From NCBI GenBank assembly GCA_013398955.1, contig VWPU01009581.1, positions 1 to 64,000 on the forward strand: a DNA stretch of 64,000 bases, written 5' to 3'. Each line of letters begins with the position of its first letter. Position 1 is the stretch's first letter. The translations under genes were made by a program, and so were the position numbers. Positions 22,889 through 35,656 of this stretch are shown here, piece after piece. The stretch is from Callaeas wilsoni (taxonomy: Eukaryota > Chordata > Aves > Passeriformes > Callaeidae). The notes below the pieces were generated by a model. That model had not been told where the DNA came from. It was given only the letters and a program-made list of their open reading frames with translations, and searched no databases.

Positions 22889-23838
22889 GAAGTCCTTCCT
22901 TAACACCCAGGTTTTCCCCATCTGAGGAGCACTCCCAAATCACAAGAAACCCTCTTCCCATGTGGTGCACGGCAGACACCTCCCACAGCCAGACAGCAGC
23001 GCTCGCATCCAACAATGGAAACCTTCCCTCTACTTGCATGCTCGACTCTGCCAAAAACAAGGCACACTGCTCAAGTGGGAGAACACCTTCCTACTTCTTC
23101 AGGGAACACCAGGGAATTTGTGCAGATCCCTGATTACTTGGAGGCAGCATTTCTCAAGGAAGACAACCGAGAGAGCTCAGAGCAGCAACTCTTTCAGTGC
23201 TAAGGAGATTAGGACGGCGGCCCAGGGAATCAGCAATCCCAGCACGCCACATGCACATGGCTTTGCCCATGGCTGTCACTTTGAGGAGAGTTTGCTACAA
23301 AACCAGCACAGAGATTATCTTGTTCTCTTGCAGGAATGCAAGGATTGAGATGCAGGGGAAAAGCAGCAAGACGGGAGCCGCAGGCTTTGTGGAGGCGAAG
23401 CCAGCTCTGCTCTTCAAGCAGGGACCACCACACGGAGGAAATCCGGCCAGAAACCACCCCAGCTCTGGAATGCTGGCCAAGAAACTGGTTTGAGAAAACA
23501 CAAAATGTGCCAGCAGCCTGATGACACTGCCCATTGCTCTGAGGGGGGTGCGCTGAATGCCAGGACATCCCGATGAAGGCAGGTGTGGGTAGTTACCAGA
23601 TTTACCCACCACCCAGGGAGAAGGGTTTTTGGGTCACCACAGTGCTCACATCACATGCTGACAGCTGGGAGAGCCACACAAGGGTGTTGCATAATGGCTC
23701 CTTTTCCTTTCCACACACACTCGATGGCATCCCACAGAGCAGTGTCACAACCAGGAATCACGTGTGGGTGAGGACACAGGTGAGGAGCAGCTCACCGTGA
23801 GGGGAGCAATGGCAAGCCAAGTCCACCAGGAGTCCACA
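22889..23838. other. GC-richer unique sequence, no gene recognised
   Basis: It contains several overlapping open frames of 98-128 codons on both strands (22962-23612). None has a recognised domain, and overlap on both strands argues against coding. Confidence 0.5.
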
Positions 23839-24105
23839 GAGAATCATGGAATCGTTTAGGTTGGAAAAAGACCTTTAACATCATCAAATCCAACCATTAA
23901 CCAAGCACTGACTGCTAAGGCCACCACTAAGCCGTGTCCCCAAGTGCCACATTTGCCCACCTGTTAAATCCCTCCACCACTTCCTCGGGCAGCCTATTCC
24001 AATGCTTGACCACTCCTGGTGAAGAAATTGCTCCTAATATCAAATCTAAACCTCTCCTGGCACAACTTGAGGCCATTTCCTCTTGTCCCATCACCAGCTT
24101 CGAGC
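23839..24105 (-). mobile_element. CR1-Y-like LINE 3' fragment
   Basis: Plus-strand reading is GAATCATGGAATCGTTTAGG, then AAAAAGACCTTTAACATCAT, then CCCAAGTGCCACATTTGCCC and CAACTTGAGGCCATTTCCTC. These are CR1-Y-type blocks. Homology fades after the CTTGTCCCATCACC box. Confidence 0.92.
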
Positions 24106-26301
24106 CCTTGTATGTGCCCTTGGACAAACAAAGCCCCCATTTTCTTCACACCCCTAAAGACAAAATCAGCACATGATGGAACAATTAACGAAAAACAACA
24201 TTTGTGAGGTTCATGAGCACACTTGAAAAGATCAGAAGGATAGGGACAAGGAGAAAATGCAATGAGATCTAGCAAGGACCTGGGCACAATGAGGACATCG
24301 ACACACGGATGTTACATCTCCATTTGTTTTAATCAATAAAGGTTTATTTTATGGATAGTTGTGTGCACACAGATGTATTTTTATGACTGATAAAAACACA
24401 ACTTTTCCAATTACTGTGCCTCTAACTGAAAGCACCAATGACCAGCCAGAGAAAAAGACAGAAAACCACTTAGACACACACGAAAAGTTTGAGCAGTGAA
24501 GCTGATGCTGGACACAAATCCAGGCACCAGCTTAGCCCCAGCCAACCTCTTACTTGCATCACCTGAATGGCTGAAGCACGGGTCAGACCAGTTGAACGAA
24601 GCCCCCGGAGGGAACCTGTTGGTCTATTTAGCAAGGGGTGGCCTCTCCAGACCTCAGCAGCCTCTGGCAAACACTTGGTCATGTGGATGAAGGGCTGGGG
24701 CCAGGGAGCACCTCGTGCTTGTGCCCTGTGCAGCCCTTCCAGCAAAAGTGCCTTTGCCAGTGCTCAGTCGGCACCGAGCATCAAAAAGCTAAAAACAACT
24801 CCACTGCCTGGACTTCCAGGGTATCAGGAGGTGAAAAAGAACAAATCAGAGCAGGAAGAGATTTGGACTCTCTGCTGCAATTATGTCCTTCTATGGCTTT
24901 GCTCCCAAAGCACCACATGTGGCTACCAAACAGCGAGACTTTCAAGAGCATCCCACACCCAACCTGGCACTGGGGTGACTCTTCCCAAACAGTTTCCACC
25001 CACTTTCCTCATCATGCAGCAGACAGACAGGGAGAGCACCAGACCCCTGGTATACATGGGGTGGGGAGAGGCCAATCAACAAGTGTGCAAGAGCACAAAG
25101 ACAACACAGGAACAGTGACAGGGCTGGACAGGTCAACAAATTGACGGGGGCTAAAATGTTGTCAGCACAGCCAAGGACCACCATGACAGCTGGGGAGAGA
25201 GATCCTGACCCCATCTTGGCTGACACCATCAGTGCAGCTCTCAAAGCACCACAGGACTTTCACAGTCGTCACACTTGGTGTTCTTCATAATTCACATCAC
25301 CACCACCAATGCCCTGCACCAGGCTCGTGGCTCCAGGTCCAGCAAGAGCAAGACTGGTCACAGACACAGAGATGCCACAATAGTTATTTCCCACCTCGCT
25401 GCTGAAACAACTTGCCCTATCACCTGGCTGACTACAGCTTTCTAATCCATTGGTCCAGGTTGCTCCCAGAAGCCACATTCCCATGTACCTGATCCTTTCT
25501 GCCACACAGAAGAAACTGCACGTGAAAGTAAGAGATGGGAAGGGAAAGCCATAAAGCTGAGAAAAGATGCCCTCAGCAAAATTTGGTTTAAGGCATGACT
25601 AGCTCGTACTGAAAGCTAAATCCTCTGGTTTTCAGTCCAGACCCTTGTGGGAGGACAGTTTACGTTCTCTCTCTCCAGCCAGACGTGGTGCTGCGGGACT
25701 ACTCAGGGCAGCAGTAACACCACTAAAGCTCTTTGCTCAGTACAGCTGCGAGGAGATCCAGGGGCAATGAGCACTGGTATTTAGGGAAACATCACCCGTA
25801 TCAAAAGGGACACCCATCACACTGATTCAGCACCGGTGCTGCCACAGGTGACAGGAGAATTACACAAAGCACTGCTCCCTCCCCAAACACGAGCCTTGCC
25901 GGGTATGAATTAGTTTCTGTCTCCAGGGGCACCAAGGAAGAGTCCTGTAAATCTCCCTATGCCTCCAAGGGGAGTCAAACCAGGTGGGAAGGACAGAACA
26001 GTCCCAGAAAAAGCCAATGAGCTGTGGCTGTGCTGCCCACGAATGGATCTGCCACTGCTGAAGCTGCTGCTGGAGAAAAAAGCAATTTCCCTGGGAGGAG
26101 ACCAGTGAGCATCCAAGGGACACACGAACATCCCACCAGTGTGGCATGGGACCAGCATCCCCCTGCTTGCCTTTCACACTGCCCAGGAGATCAACAAGGT
26201 CTCTTCACCACCCTGGCAGGAGTTTCCAAGATGAGGAGCATGAAGTTAAACCTGAAGACCTACAGAACCATACGGTTCTCAGTGATTTCAGTGAGTTTGG
26301 G
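24106..26301. other. GC-richer unique sequence with long unassigned open frames
   Basis: Two overlapping plus-strand frames of 183 and 168 codons (24567-25118 and 24638-25144) and minus-strand frames of about 100 codons occur here. No domain, signal peptide or splice context was recognised. By a rough estimate, one frame of this length is expected by chance in 64 kb of six-frame sequence. An AATAAA lies at 24336-24341 without a recognisable upstream gene. Confidence 0.5.
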
Positions 26302-26569
26302 GATGGACTTTTTAGTAGGGCCTGTACTGTCAGGGTAATGGTTTCAAACTGAAAAAAAGATAGGGGTTCAGGCAAGATAAAAGATTTTGGTAAGACACAA
26401 AAATACTGCCCACAGAGGCGGCAGGTGCCTCATCCTGGGAAAGATTCAAGGCCAGGTGGGATGGGGCTCTGAGCAACCAGATCAAGTTGAAGATGTCCCT
26501 ACTCATTGAAGGGCAGTTGGATTTGATGACCTTCAAAAGTTGCTTCCAACCCAGACTATTCCGTGATTC
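26302..26569 (+). mobile_element. CR1 LINE 3' fragment, diverged
   Basis: The copy runs from GGACTTTTTAGTAGGGCCTG through GGTAATGGTTTCAAACTGAA to GAAGATGTCCCTACTCATTG and the end CCAACCCAGACTATTCCGTG. It belongs to the same type as the copy at 19482. The middle (26370-26420) is poorly conserved. Confidence 0.88.
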
Positions 26570-28549
26570 AAATTCTGCCTGGCATCCTTAAGCACCCAAG
26601 TTTTAAAGCACTGCCATTCTCCATGTTTATTTTTTTCCTGTGCATGGTTTGCTTTAGAGATCAAAGACATGGAACCAGCAAAGGACAAGAACAATGAGAA
26701 CACAAGGGAGACCATGAAAATATGGCCAAAGCTCTGAGACAAGTCTTGGGTAAGGTTGCTTTCCATATGAGTGAAGATAAAGCACTCCCTCCCCAGGCTT
26801 ATCAACAAAAACTTCCATAAACCAGCTCTCCCTTTTGGCAACTCAGTCCAAAAGAGAGTGAAACTCCTATAAAATGAAAGTCATGGGGAAAAAAAAAATG
26901 TTTCTCAAGGGCAAAATTTTATTTGCATCTGCCTGAGCCCCATAATTCCACGTTCAGGTGATCCTCTCCTGAAGAGATGCTCTTACCAGCTGCTTCCCGA
27001 GTCCTGCTCTCCTGGGCACACAAGCCTTTCTTCTAATCTGGAAGAAAAAGCAAGATGACTGATAAGTACTGGAAAAAAACCTATTTCACTCTCATGGTTA
27101 AGGACATGGCAACCATTAGCACCAGGAGCTCTGGCATCCTGACACAACCTGCAGCCTCTGAGCTGGGCTGTAGGAACAGGTACAAAAACAACTGTTGGTT
27201 CCTCAAAACATCACTGCTGAGCATGGGAACGGCATCTCCTTTTCAAAAGAAAGTTGATATAAATCTTTAAAATTGCTAGATGGTTTTAATATTACCAGAT
27301 TAGGAACAGTACAAAAGTAGGGGGTTGTAATTGTTTGTAGGACTCCTGCAAAAATAACAAATAGCAAATTAAAACCTTTCATGGAGAAAGAGAATCACTT
27401 ATTTAAGAGTCCAGTCTCCTGTAAGATCCCAAACCTGCTGTGGGAGGAACACTCTGGCCACAATCCAGTTAAGCATTTCAGTGTGTCAGATTGGAGGGAA
27501 CAGGGAGAACCCTGCTGAATCAAGGTCTTGGCATTTCTCACCAGCCACTTGTTTCTCTCTCCTGCTGGCCTTCAAACACATACACACACTCCTACCTTCC
27601 AAGAATTTCCAATTTTAGCTTTTATTCTAGAAACAACACCTCTTGGTTACAAAGGCAGCCAATTTTGCTGCCAGGAAAAAGCGCTGGTGCAACCCCAAGA
27701 GGCAGGTCCTGCATTAGACGAGCACCAGGCAGCTCTCAAGAGCTCACAAAAGGCCTTTTAATTAATACGCCTACTAGCTTTGCTCAATTAACACCAGCGA
27801 GGAAGCCCTTCACACGCTGCCTTCAGCTCTGGTCACTGTGGGCTGAACACTTCAAAAATCCTTTTGTATTAATAAATACTTCCTATACAAATGCCATATA
27901 CTCCCTACATACAGAAAGCTCAGTAAGGAAAAAAATAAAAAATAAAAAAAGGATGCAATTTCCCCAGAGAGAAAAATTCCGAGATAAAATTGCAGCAATG
28001 ATTTATATCTGCCCAGAGCAGCAGAGCAGCAATCCCAGCCCTTGGTGACCTCTGTGCAAACACACGAAGCCAATTACACACTGTGACAGAGGATTTTCCC
28101 CTTCTGGAGCAGCAGCTTCTTGTTGCTCAGAGTGAGAAACATGAAAAGGTAGTGCAACAAGTGAGCATGTGTCACTGAGCAGGCTGGGGACAGCCAGCCT
28201 CGAGGTTTAATCAAGATTTGGATCCAATTGTGTGAGGGGTTTTGTAAACATTGATCTTACTGAGTTGTTACATCTGGAGGTTGTAATTCCCAATGACTCG
28301 TCCATTTAACCCATGGAAATCACCACAGAGCAGCTCAGCTCAGTCCTCCCACTCCATCCCTTCGTGACTGCCAGGGTCTTCATTAGCAGATGAGTGCTAA
28401 TCCACCTTATCCTTCAGCATCCCACACTTGGGACACGCCCAGCAGCACTTTCATGTCCTTTGGCAAGATAGAACTAACAGGGAAAACACAAACTTTTTAA
28501 AGCTACCAGTCAGAGCCGACAGCTGACAGAAGAAATGCTCTCAGCTTCC
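26570..28549. other. Unique sequence, no gene seen
   Basis: A 185-codon plus-strand frame (27491-28048) has no recognised domain and is within chance length. No transposon was recognised. Confidence 0.5.
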
Positions 28550-28828
28550 TAGAATTACAGAATAATTTCAGTTAGAAAAGACCTTTCAGATCCATTAGTC
28601 AAACTACTAAGTACTGCCAAGGCCACCACTAACCCATGTCCCCAAGTGCCACATCCACACATCTTTAAATACCTCCAGGAATGGTGACTCAACCATGTCC
28701 CTGGGTAGCCTCTTCCAATGCTTGAAAAACCTTTCAGTGAGAAAATTTTTCCTAATATCAAATCTAAACCTCCCTGGTGCAAACTGAGGCAGTTTCCTCT
28801 TGTCCTCTCACTTGTTGCTTGGGAAGAG
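28550..28828 (-). mobile_element. CR1-Y-like LINE 3' fragment
   Basis: Plus-strand reading is AGAATTACAGAATAATTTCA, then CCACTAACCCATGTCCCCAA, then CCTAATATCAAATCTAAACC and CTCTCACTTGTTGCTTGGGA. It is diverged at the tail, so it is old. Confidence 0.92.
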
Positions 28829-31324
28829 TGGGCAGGAAATGGTGATGTGCAGCCTGCCAGTCCCCTTGTTTGGCCCAGGACATCCTGGTTCCAACTTCTT
28901 GTTGAGCCACACCATCACTGCTCTGGTTATAAGGATGCTTTTTCTGCTGGACATTCCAGAGTCCCTTTCCTTCACCCTGTTTCTTTAGAAAGAAAACCAA
29001 ATAACAGCGGCTGAGAGCTGGGAATTTGTGACTTCATAGGCCATTCTTTTCTGCTCCAGGAAAAAAATTTAGGAAGAGTATGATGAGGAGCGTGTAGGAG
29101 GTACATTTAGGTCTGAATTTTAACCATCACAGGCTCACTATCCTTGTTTCCTGTAGGATATTGCTAAGAGTAGCTAAAACCCAAGTGACTCCAGGAGGAG
29201 GAAGAAATACAGCAGCAGGAACTTCAGAAGATCCAAAACTCAGCTCACCCTACCAGTGCCCACAAAGACACTGTAATTCCAGATCCCATCTGCTCCCCAA
29301 AAGAGGAAGTTATCCTTCCTCCTGAGATGTTTACAACAAGGAAACCACCTCAACTCCCCAGCTGGTGCTTTGACCAATCTGCTCCACCTATGCTATGCAC
29401 TCCATCATCTGCTTGGAACAGAGATGGGAGCATCCTTGTCTAACACCACAAATACACCAGCTTAATTATTATACTTTGGGCTTTTGGGGGGGTTTTGCCT
29501 ATTTTTGTCTTTGTCTGAAGCATTCAACCACAGGACAAAATTATTTCTGCCTGCACTGAGAGAGGAAATGCTCCTGATTGTTTAGGTGAGATTAACTTCA
29601 GGATTGTGGCCAGACTGAGGAAATTGGTGGCAGAAATATTTCATAGCTGGATAATGAGGTTGCAGCTTTATGAGTAATTCTCCTGAGTTATGCACCCAGC
29701 ACCTTGGGTGTGGGTGACACATTCTTTCCTTCCCTCCCTTTTTGAATGGGAAATGCCATCCAAGCACACAAACACAATCTTTATTAAAAAAAAAAAAAAA
29801 AAAGCAGTAACACAATTCATGAGGTGGAGGCACAGATTGCATCCTGCTTGTACAATGTCCAATCAACTGCTATCTGGAGGAATATCCCTGCTGGGTTCTC
29901 TGGGAATGTCCCCAAACTCCATCACAACCATGATGCACCCAATATTCCAAAAACCTAAAGAGTCTCTGGGGTGGAAATCAGGATAGTAGCAAGCCAAATC
30001 AACAAAAACACTCCCCTGAACACCTGTGTTGTACCAATATTTTTGATATGGAGAGATGAGCCCAGGCTTCCTCACTCCCTGCTGCTGAGCCACCTCGCAG
30101 CCATACCCCTGGTCCTGCATACTGCCCGTGCTGATGTTCCTCCTCCCAGCCCGAAACGGCATCACTGGATTGCAACCAGGTCCCCCTTCTTGAGCAAGCA
30201 AAGACTTTCACAAGGAGGTTACCTGAAGTTTTAACGCTGTCAAAGCTCAGCTGCAAGGAAACCAGAGAGAAGAAAGAGCAGCCTTTGTGTGGAGATGCCT
30301 CTGCTCCAGCTGGAGCCATCACCTTCCATTACGCACCTGCCTTTTGGGAATTCTCCATGCCTTCCCCTCTGCCATGCCCAGGCACTAGACATGAAGATAG
30401 CTAAGGACAGTTCCTGCTGGCATGACATCCACCCTGCTTCTCCTGGAGGATGAATGAGCAGATGGGACCAGTGGAAGATGGCTGAACTGGAGAGCTGGAC
30501 AACTGGAGTCCTTCCAATCCAGTAACTCCAGCCCAAAAGACTGAGGATGCAAAGATCCTTCAGGGTCAGAACTTTTTTCCTAGGGGTAGGAACAGGGTCA
30601 AGGAACACATGCAAGTGGTTACTGACAGGCTGTACAGACTAACTCATGTCTACGTGGTTGGTTTTATCATTCCCCAAATTCCTGCTCTGCTTGCTTCTTC
30701 CCCAGCCAACCCACTGCACAATTCCAGCAAAATAAGCACAATCCTGAAGAGTTCTGAAATTAATATGATGGGCTCGCGAGCATCTTCCGTCATGCAGAAT
30801 TAAAATTAAAATGTACACCGGCCCTCGCCTCACTCCTGAAATCCATCGGGCAGAAACTCTCCCGTGTCACTGAAGGAGCTAGTGGGAAACTGCATTTCCA
30901 GCTGCTACCAGGCTTCAGAGCAGGGTTCCAGCCCCACCACCACGTCTGTTCCAGCAGACCAGCCCCTGCCTGAGACACAGCAAAGCTTCTTTTCGAGCAA
31001 TTTCCTCCATGCACAGGGGTGGCAATCATCCTCCAATATAAATGGCTATAAGAGAACCAGAGGAATAGCGGCTTCCAGATATTTCAGAGAACGAAAAGGC
31101 AATCATGAGGTTTTTTCTCAGAAAAAATATTGCTTTAAGAGCTCATGCATGTTCTGGCTGTGCCATCACACTGACATGAGAGAAGCAAGAAATAGAAACC
31201 AGAAGAAAACTGATTCAATATCTGCAAAAACCTCAGGGGACAGGTGGGAGCAAACACAAAGTTCCAGGGCAACAACACAATGATATCTCACGAGGCTGGG
31301 CATCCCTAAGGAGAAAAAGCTTCT
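28829..31324. other. Unique sequence with an A run
   Basis: It contains an 18-base A run (29786-29803). A 124-codon minus-strand frame (30240-30614) and a 139-codon plus-strand frame (30864-31283) show no known domain. Confidence 0.5.
29786..29803. repeat. Poly(A) homopolymer
   Basis: Eighteen A follow CTTTATT. No retroposed body is recognisable upstream. Confidence 0.85.
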
Positions 31325-31750
31325 GAGAATCACAGAATGGCTTGGATTGGGAGGGACCTTAAAGATCATCTCATTCCAAGCCCCTGCCATGGGCAAGGAC
31401 ACCAGACCAGGGTGCTCCAAGCCCTGTCCAACCTGGCCTGAAACATTTCCAGGGATGGGGCAGCCACAGCTTTTCTGGGCAAACTGTGCCAGGGCCTCAC
31501 CTCCTTCACAGGGAAGAATTTCTTCCTAATATCTAATATAAACCTGTCTTTTTTTCCAGTCTGAAGCCATTCCTTCTTGTTATATCACTCCATGCCCTTG
31601 TACAAAGTTCCTCTCCAGCCTCCAGCCCCCTGAGGCACTGGAAGGGGCTCTCAGCTTTCCCTGGAGGCTTCTCATCTCCAGGTCAAACAACCCCAACTCT
31701 CTCAGCCTGTCTCCATAGCTCCAGCCCCATGACCAGCTTAGTGGCCCTCG
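31325..31750 (-). mobile_element. CR1 LINE 3' fragment, long
   Basis: Plus-strand reading starts GAGAATCACAGAATGGCTTG and covers the CTGCCATGGGCAAGGACACC, GCAGCCACAGCTTTTCTGGG, CTGGAGGCTTCTCATCTCCA and CCAACTCTCTCAGCCTGTCT blocks. It extends a little further 5' than most copies (AGCTTAGTGGCCCTCGATCT), the region that in the family reads as the site of outcomes 'GTGGCC'. Confidence 0.94.
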
Positions 31751-33714
31751 ATCTGAATCACCTGGGGAAGCATCTCCATCCTCAATGCAACACCAGCAGA
31801 GAGGTTTGGGGCAAAGACTCAACACTGAACCACCAGACCAGGGCAAGACCCTGATATCTGAGCTACAGCTGCTCTTAGGACTCTGCAACTCCAGCTCAGA
31901 TGAGCAGTTCTATCAGAGGGAACACCAGGACAGACACTGACTCACAGCCTTGAAATCATTGTGAAAAACCAGCAGCAAGGCACCAATATGGCAAGTCAAG
32001 ACATTCCCAAGGTCTTGCTGCAAACCTCAAGTGACTTTTCTTTTCCTCATGCACATGGCTGACGTTTCCTTCGTGGCTCATCACACCATCAGGACCACAG
32101 CAAGAAAACTGACACCCTCTCAGACACCTTTTGGGAGAGCAAACACAGCTGCCTGCACTTGATGGCTATTTTGGGGTTGAAATTGAGATGCAAATTGCTG
32201 CCAAAACAACCACCATGGGGGAGCTGTTGCTTTTTCTCTTGAAATGCAGAGGCAATTTCCATTTCTTCCCTCCCCTTCCTTCTACTGATTTTACCAGATT
32301 TCTTAGAGAAGGAAACAGCAATTGCATGACGCAGAGGGAGAATCATCTTCTACCCATCACAGAAATGCTCATGTGCACACAAGGAGCTGGGTGAGACACG
32401 GTCTTTTGTCCCAGACCATGGGTATCAGACTGGCACTGCTCTGTCATGTGCCCAGGAGAAAACACAGGCAAGAGAAGAAGCAACAGAACCAGGGGTCAGA
32501 GGCTAAAATTGCAGGGCCGTGATGAAGAGAAAGAGGTTTCCTCCAAGGAACCACAAAGTCAAACATGAAAGTCCTCATCCCGCGTGCAGAGGAGGTCACA
32601 GGAGGAGAAATCTACAACTTTCTGCATGGAAGAGGCTGTGTGGGATCAGGTCAGGATGATCAATGTGGTCAAGGGATAACAAGTGTGCCCAGCAGCAAAG
32701 TGAAAGCAACAACCCTTAGTGATGCCCACAACATCTCATTTACTATGCTGCTTCACCTGCTTTAAAATTTTGGAACACACCTCCAGAAAAAGTTGTGATT
32801 GACTGAAATATGTTTTCCACTGTCTCCACTTTTACTGCATTTTTTATTGTTGTGCCCAAATATCCAGTGGTTGAAAAGGTGGAGTGGGGATTGGTAGGGC
32901 ACGAGAAGAAGAACCAGGAGAGGACGGTTCCTCTGACACAGGAAGAGAGGTCTGAAAACAGCTTCTTGCACTGCAACAAAAGTCTTACCGTAGAAACAAG
33001 AACACGATCCCCTGCAAAACTGCAAAATCCACTTGATGGTGTGCAGATATTTACAGCCCCCAGGGCTGTTTTCACAGTTAGGATTCCTCCTTATCCCTAA
33101 TACAGCGGACAGCAACACATGTAGGATCTGGAGACTCCGTGCAGGGGAAGACAACTCACAAAGGCATAAAGGCATCAGTACATTTCAGCAAGGCTTTCAG
33201 AGTCAGTTATCTGATGTTTTAGACTTCACTGATGGCATTTATGAATTTAAAAATGCATATAAGGCCTCAACATCCTCTCCCAGCCGCTCTCTTTAGGATG
33301 CAAATGCAGTTTAATACAATTAAGTAGGACAGAAAGCCCAAACATTTTACAGGATCAACTGCATTCCAGTTGTCAGGGAAAATAAAGAGACACCAGCTCA
33401 AAAGGCAGGCTGGACAAAAGCCTGTTTTCATCTCTGGATGGTTTTCAGATCCGTACAGGACTGTGCAAGAGGAAGAGCCTTCTTCCAAAAGGCATCAAGC
33501 CCTGCTATGGCTCTACAAGGGAGAAAAATATTGCCAAAAAATAATCATGTAATCCTGTATTTGTTCGCAATAAAATAAATATTAAGAAATACAAATACAT
33601 CTCATTTAAAAAAATATCATCTTTAAGACTGGAAAGAAACAAAACCCCAAGAAAGTTGCCAGCGTACATTGTTCCATTTACAGATGTAAACAGAGCAGGG
33701 AAGGAACAAATGAA
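31751..33714. other. Unique sequence, no gene seen
   Basis: Minus-strand frames of 110 and 137 codons around 32743-33175 overlap in different frames and show no domain. No transposon was recognised. Confidence 0.5.
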
Positions 33715-33947
33715 GGAAGGCAGGTTTAGATCAGATATTAGAGAAGAAATTCTTTACTATAATAGTGGTGAGACCCTGACATAGGTTGCTCAGAGAGGCT
33801 GTGGACTCACCATCCCGGGAAGCGTTTGAGGCCAGGTTGGATTGGGCGTGGAGCAACCTGAGACAGTGCAGGGTGTCCCTGCCCATGGAAGTAGGGTCAG
33901 AATAAGGTGATCTTTCCACACAAACCATTGCATGATTCTGTGATTTT
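33715..33947 (+). mobile_element. CR1 LINE 3' fragment
   Basis: The copy runs GGAAGGCAGGTTTAGATCAG, then TTGCTCAGAGAGGCTGTGGA, then GTGTCCCTGCCCATGGAAGT. The end lacks the GGTCCCTTCCAACC core: AAGGTGATCTTTCCACACAA joins straight to ACCATTGCATGATTCTGTG, a small internal deletion. Confidence 0.92.
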
Positions 33948-34329
33948 ATGTGTTATCTGAAATTCCCAACATTAGGACAGAAAAGAGAGAGAAGAGAGAA
34001 AAGGAGAAAGCTCTCAGCGTGAAGCTTCTGGAAGCTCAAGGCATTTATTTCCATTGCTCAAGGTTCAGAACTGAGAAGCTGACAAAGTGTCTGGAGGTAC
34101 CTTGAAACATTTCCCATCACGACTGCTCTTTTAAAGGAGAAGCAACGTGAAATTGGCAGGAAGTAGATATTTCTATATAATTTGTCACCTTTCATAGAAA
34201 AATCAACCATCCCTAATTATAGGTATTTCTTTTTATTTTTTCTATTAAATGACCTAAATAACTCATTTCTGTTATTGCAGACTGCAATTAAAAAAAAATA
34301 AAAAGAAACAGGTTTATTAATTAAATCTT
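33948..34329. other. Short unique AT-rich spacer between two CR1 copies
   Basis: It is AT-rich with a TTTTTATTTTTTC tract near 34230. Nothing else was seen. Confidence 0.6.
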
Positions 34330-34744
34330 CTGGAGCATTTCTGCTATGAAGACAATGAGAGAGTTGGTGTTGTTCAGCATGGAGAAGAGAAGGCTCCAGG
34401 CAGACCTTAGAGCACCCTTTCAGTCCTAGAGGAGCTCCAAGAGAGCTGGGGAGAGACTTTGGACAAGAAGCTGGGGTGACAGGACCAGGGGCAATGACTT
34501 TAAGCTAAAAGTAGAAGGATTTGGATTAGATATTAAGAAGAAATTCTTTACCATGAGGATGGAGAGGCCCTGGCACAGGTTGCCCAGAGACGCTGTGGCT
34601 GCCCCATCCCTGGAAGTGTCCAAGGCCAGGTTGGATGGGGCATGGAGCAACCTGGGATAGTGGAAGGTGTCCCTGCCCATGGCAGATTGTTGGAATGAGA
34701 TGATCTTTAAGGTCCCTCCCAACCCAAACCATGCAGTGAATCCA
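34330..34744 (+). mobile_element. CR1 LINE 3' fragment, well preserved
   Basis: It starts at CTGGAGCATTTCTGCTATGA and passes through GTTCAGCATGGAGAAGAGAA, GTTGCCCAGAGACGCTGTGG and GTGTCCCTGCCCATGGCAGA to CCAACCCAAACCATGCAGTG. The minus-strand 131-codon open frame over it is a shadow. Confidence 0.95.
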
Positions 34745-35553
34745 TTAATGATTTTTGGATCTACCCCTGAACTCCCCAGTGATTCTAGAGGACCTTTAGG
34801 TGGCAACAGAAACATTGACAAGATGTTTCTAGCAGAAATTCAAGACAACTTGTGCTTCTATTTTTAAACAACAAGGATCAGGAAGCTCTCAGGAATCATC
34901 AGTTTGGCAGCTCTATCACTTCAGGATGTGAGATGGAAAACCACCTGAGATGAAAAACAGGTGCAAGGTGCCAGGTGCTGTGTTTGCAGACCTGACATGC
35001 TGAAGGTGCTTGGGCCACTCCCTCACATCCCCCGTGCCTCCATCTCCCACCCTAAATCAGGCACCACGGCACAGACATTTGGGAAGTGCTTTAGGACCTC
35101 TGAGTCTGTTACACAAGCTCAGGTGTTACCATCTCAAGTCCAGGTAATCCAACACAAATCACTGCAGAGAAATAATGGCGTGGCCTGTCTGGAAATAGAC
35201 AGAAATCCCCACCAAAAACATCTAAGTCGTCATGATAGAAAAATAAATCCGGGCAGATTGTTGCTTGCATTGTATGAATCATCATGTTGTTATAGCAACT
35301 TCATATCTGCACCCAATCTGAAAACCAAGCACAGCTGAAATAATATAACAGCATTAAGTTAAAATGATATATAACAAGACAAAAATGGATCGGCTCGATC
35401 TCTGAGGAGCACCCACACTTCTTTCTCACCCTCTTCCCTCCCTTTGAAAACATTGCTTTGCTGTATTTAAACAATAAAAAACCAGACTTGGAGCTCATGG
35501 AGAAGAGGAGCACTAATGAGCTTTTGAATTCAAGGAGAATCTTCAAAATGAAA
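34745..35553. other. Unique sequence, no gene seen
   Basis: A 125-codon plus-strand frame (34961-35338) has no known domain. No repeat was recognised. Confidence 0.5.
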
Positions 35554-35656
35554 AATCATGGAATTGTGGAATCACAGAATCGTTTAGGTTGGAAAGGACC
35601 TTAAAGGTCATTTTGCTCCAACCCCTCTGCCATTGGCAGGGACATTTTTCACCAGT
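35554..35656 (-). mobile_element. CR1 LINE 3' tail
   Basis: Plus-strand reading is AATCATGGAATTGTGGAATC, then ACAGAATCGTTTAGGTTGGA and CTCTGCCATTGGCAGGGACA. Only about the last 100 bp are present. The tail has three degenerate units. Confidence 0.92.

Noticed and set aside
24300..24370. AATAAA as a gene 3' end
   Set aside because: AATAAA is common in AT-rich DNA and no upstream coding exon was recognised.
24567..25144. Overlapping 183- and 168-codon plus-strand open frames
   Set aside because: No recognised domain, overlapping in different frames, no splice or promoter context. A rough estimate gives about one open frame of this size by chance in six-frame 64 kb.
27491..28048. 185-codon plus-strand open frame
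   Set aside because: No known motif; chance length; composition like surrounding non-coding DNA.
29690..29803. Poly(A) run as the tail of a processed pseudogene
   Set aside because: No coding match in the sequence upstream of the A run on the plus strand.
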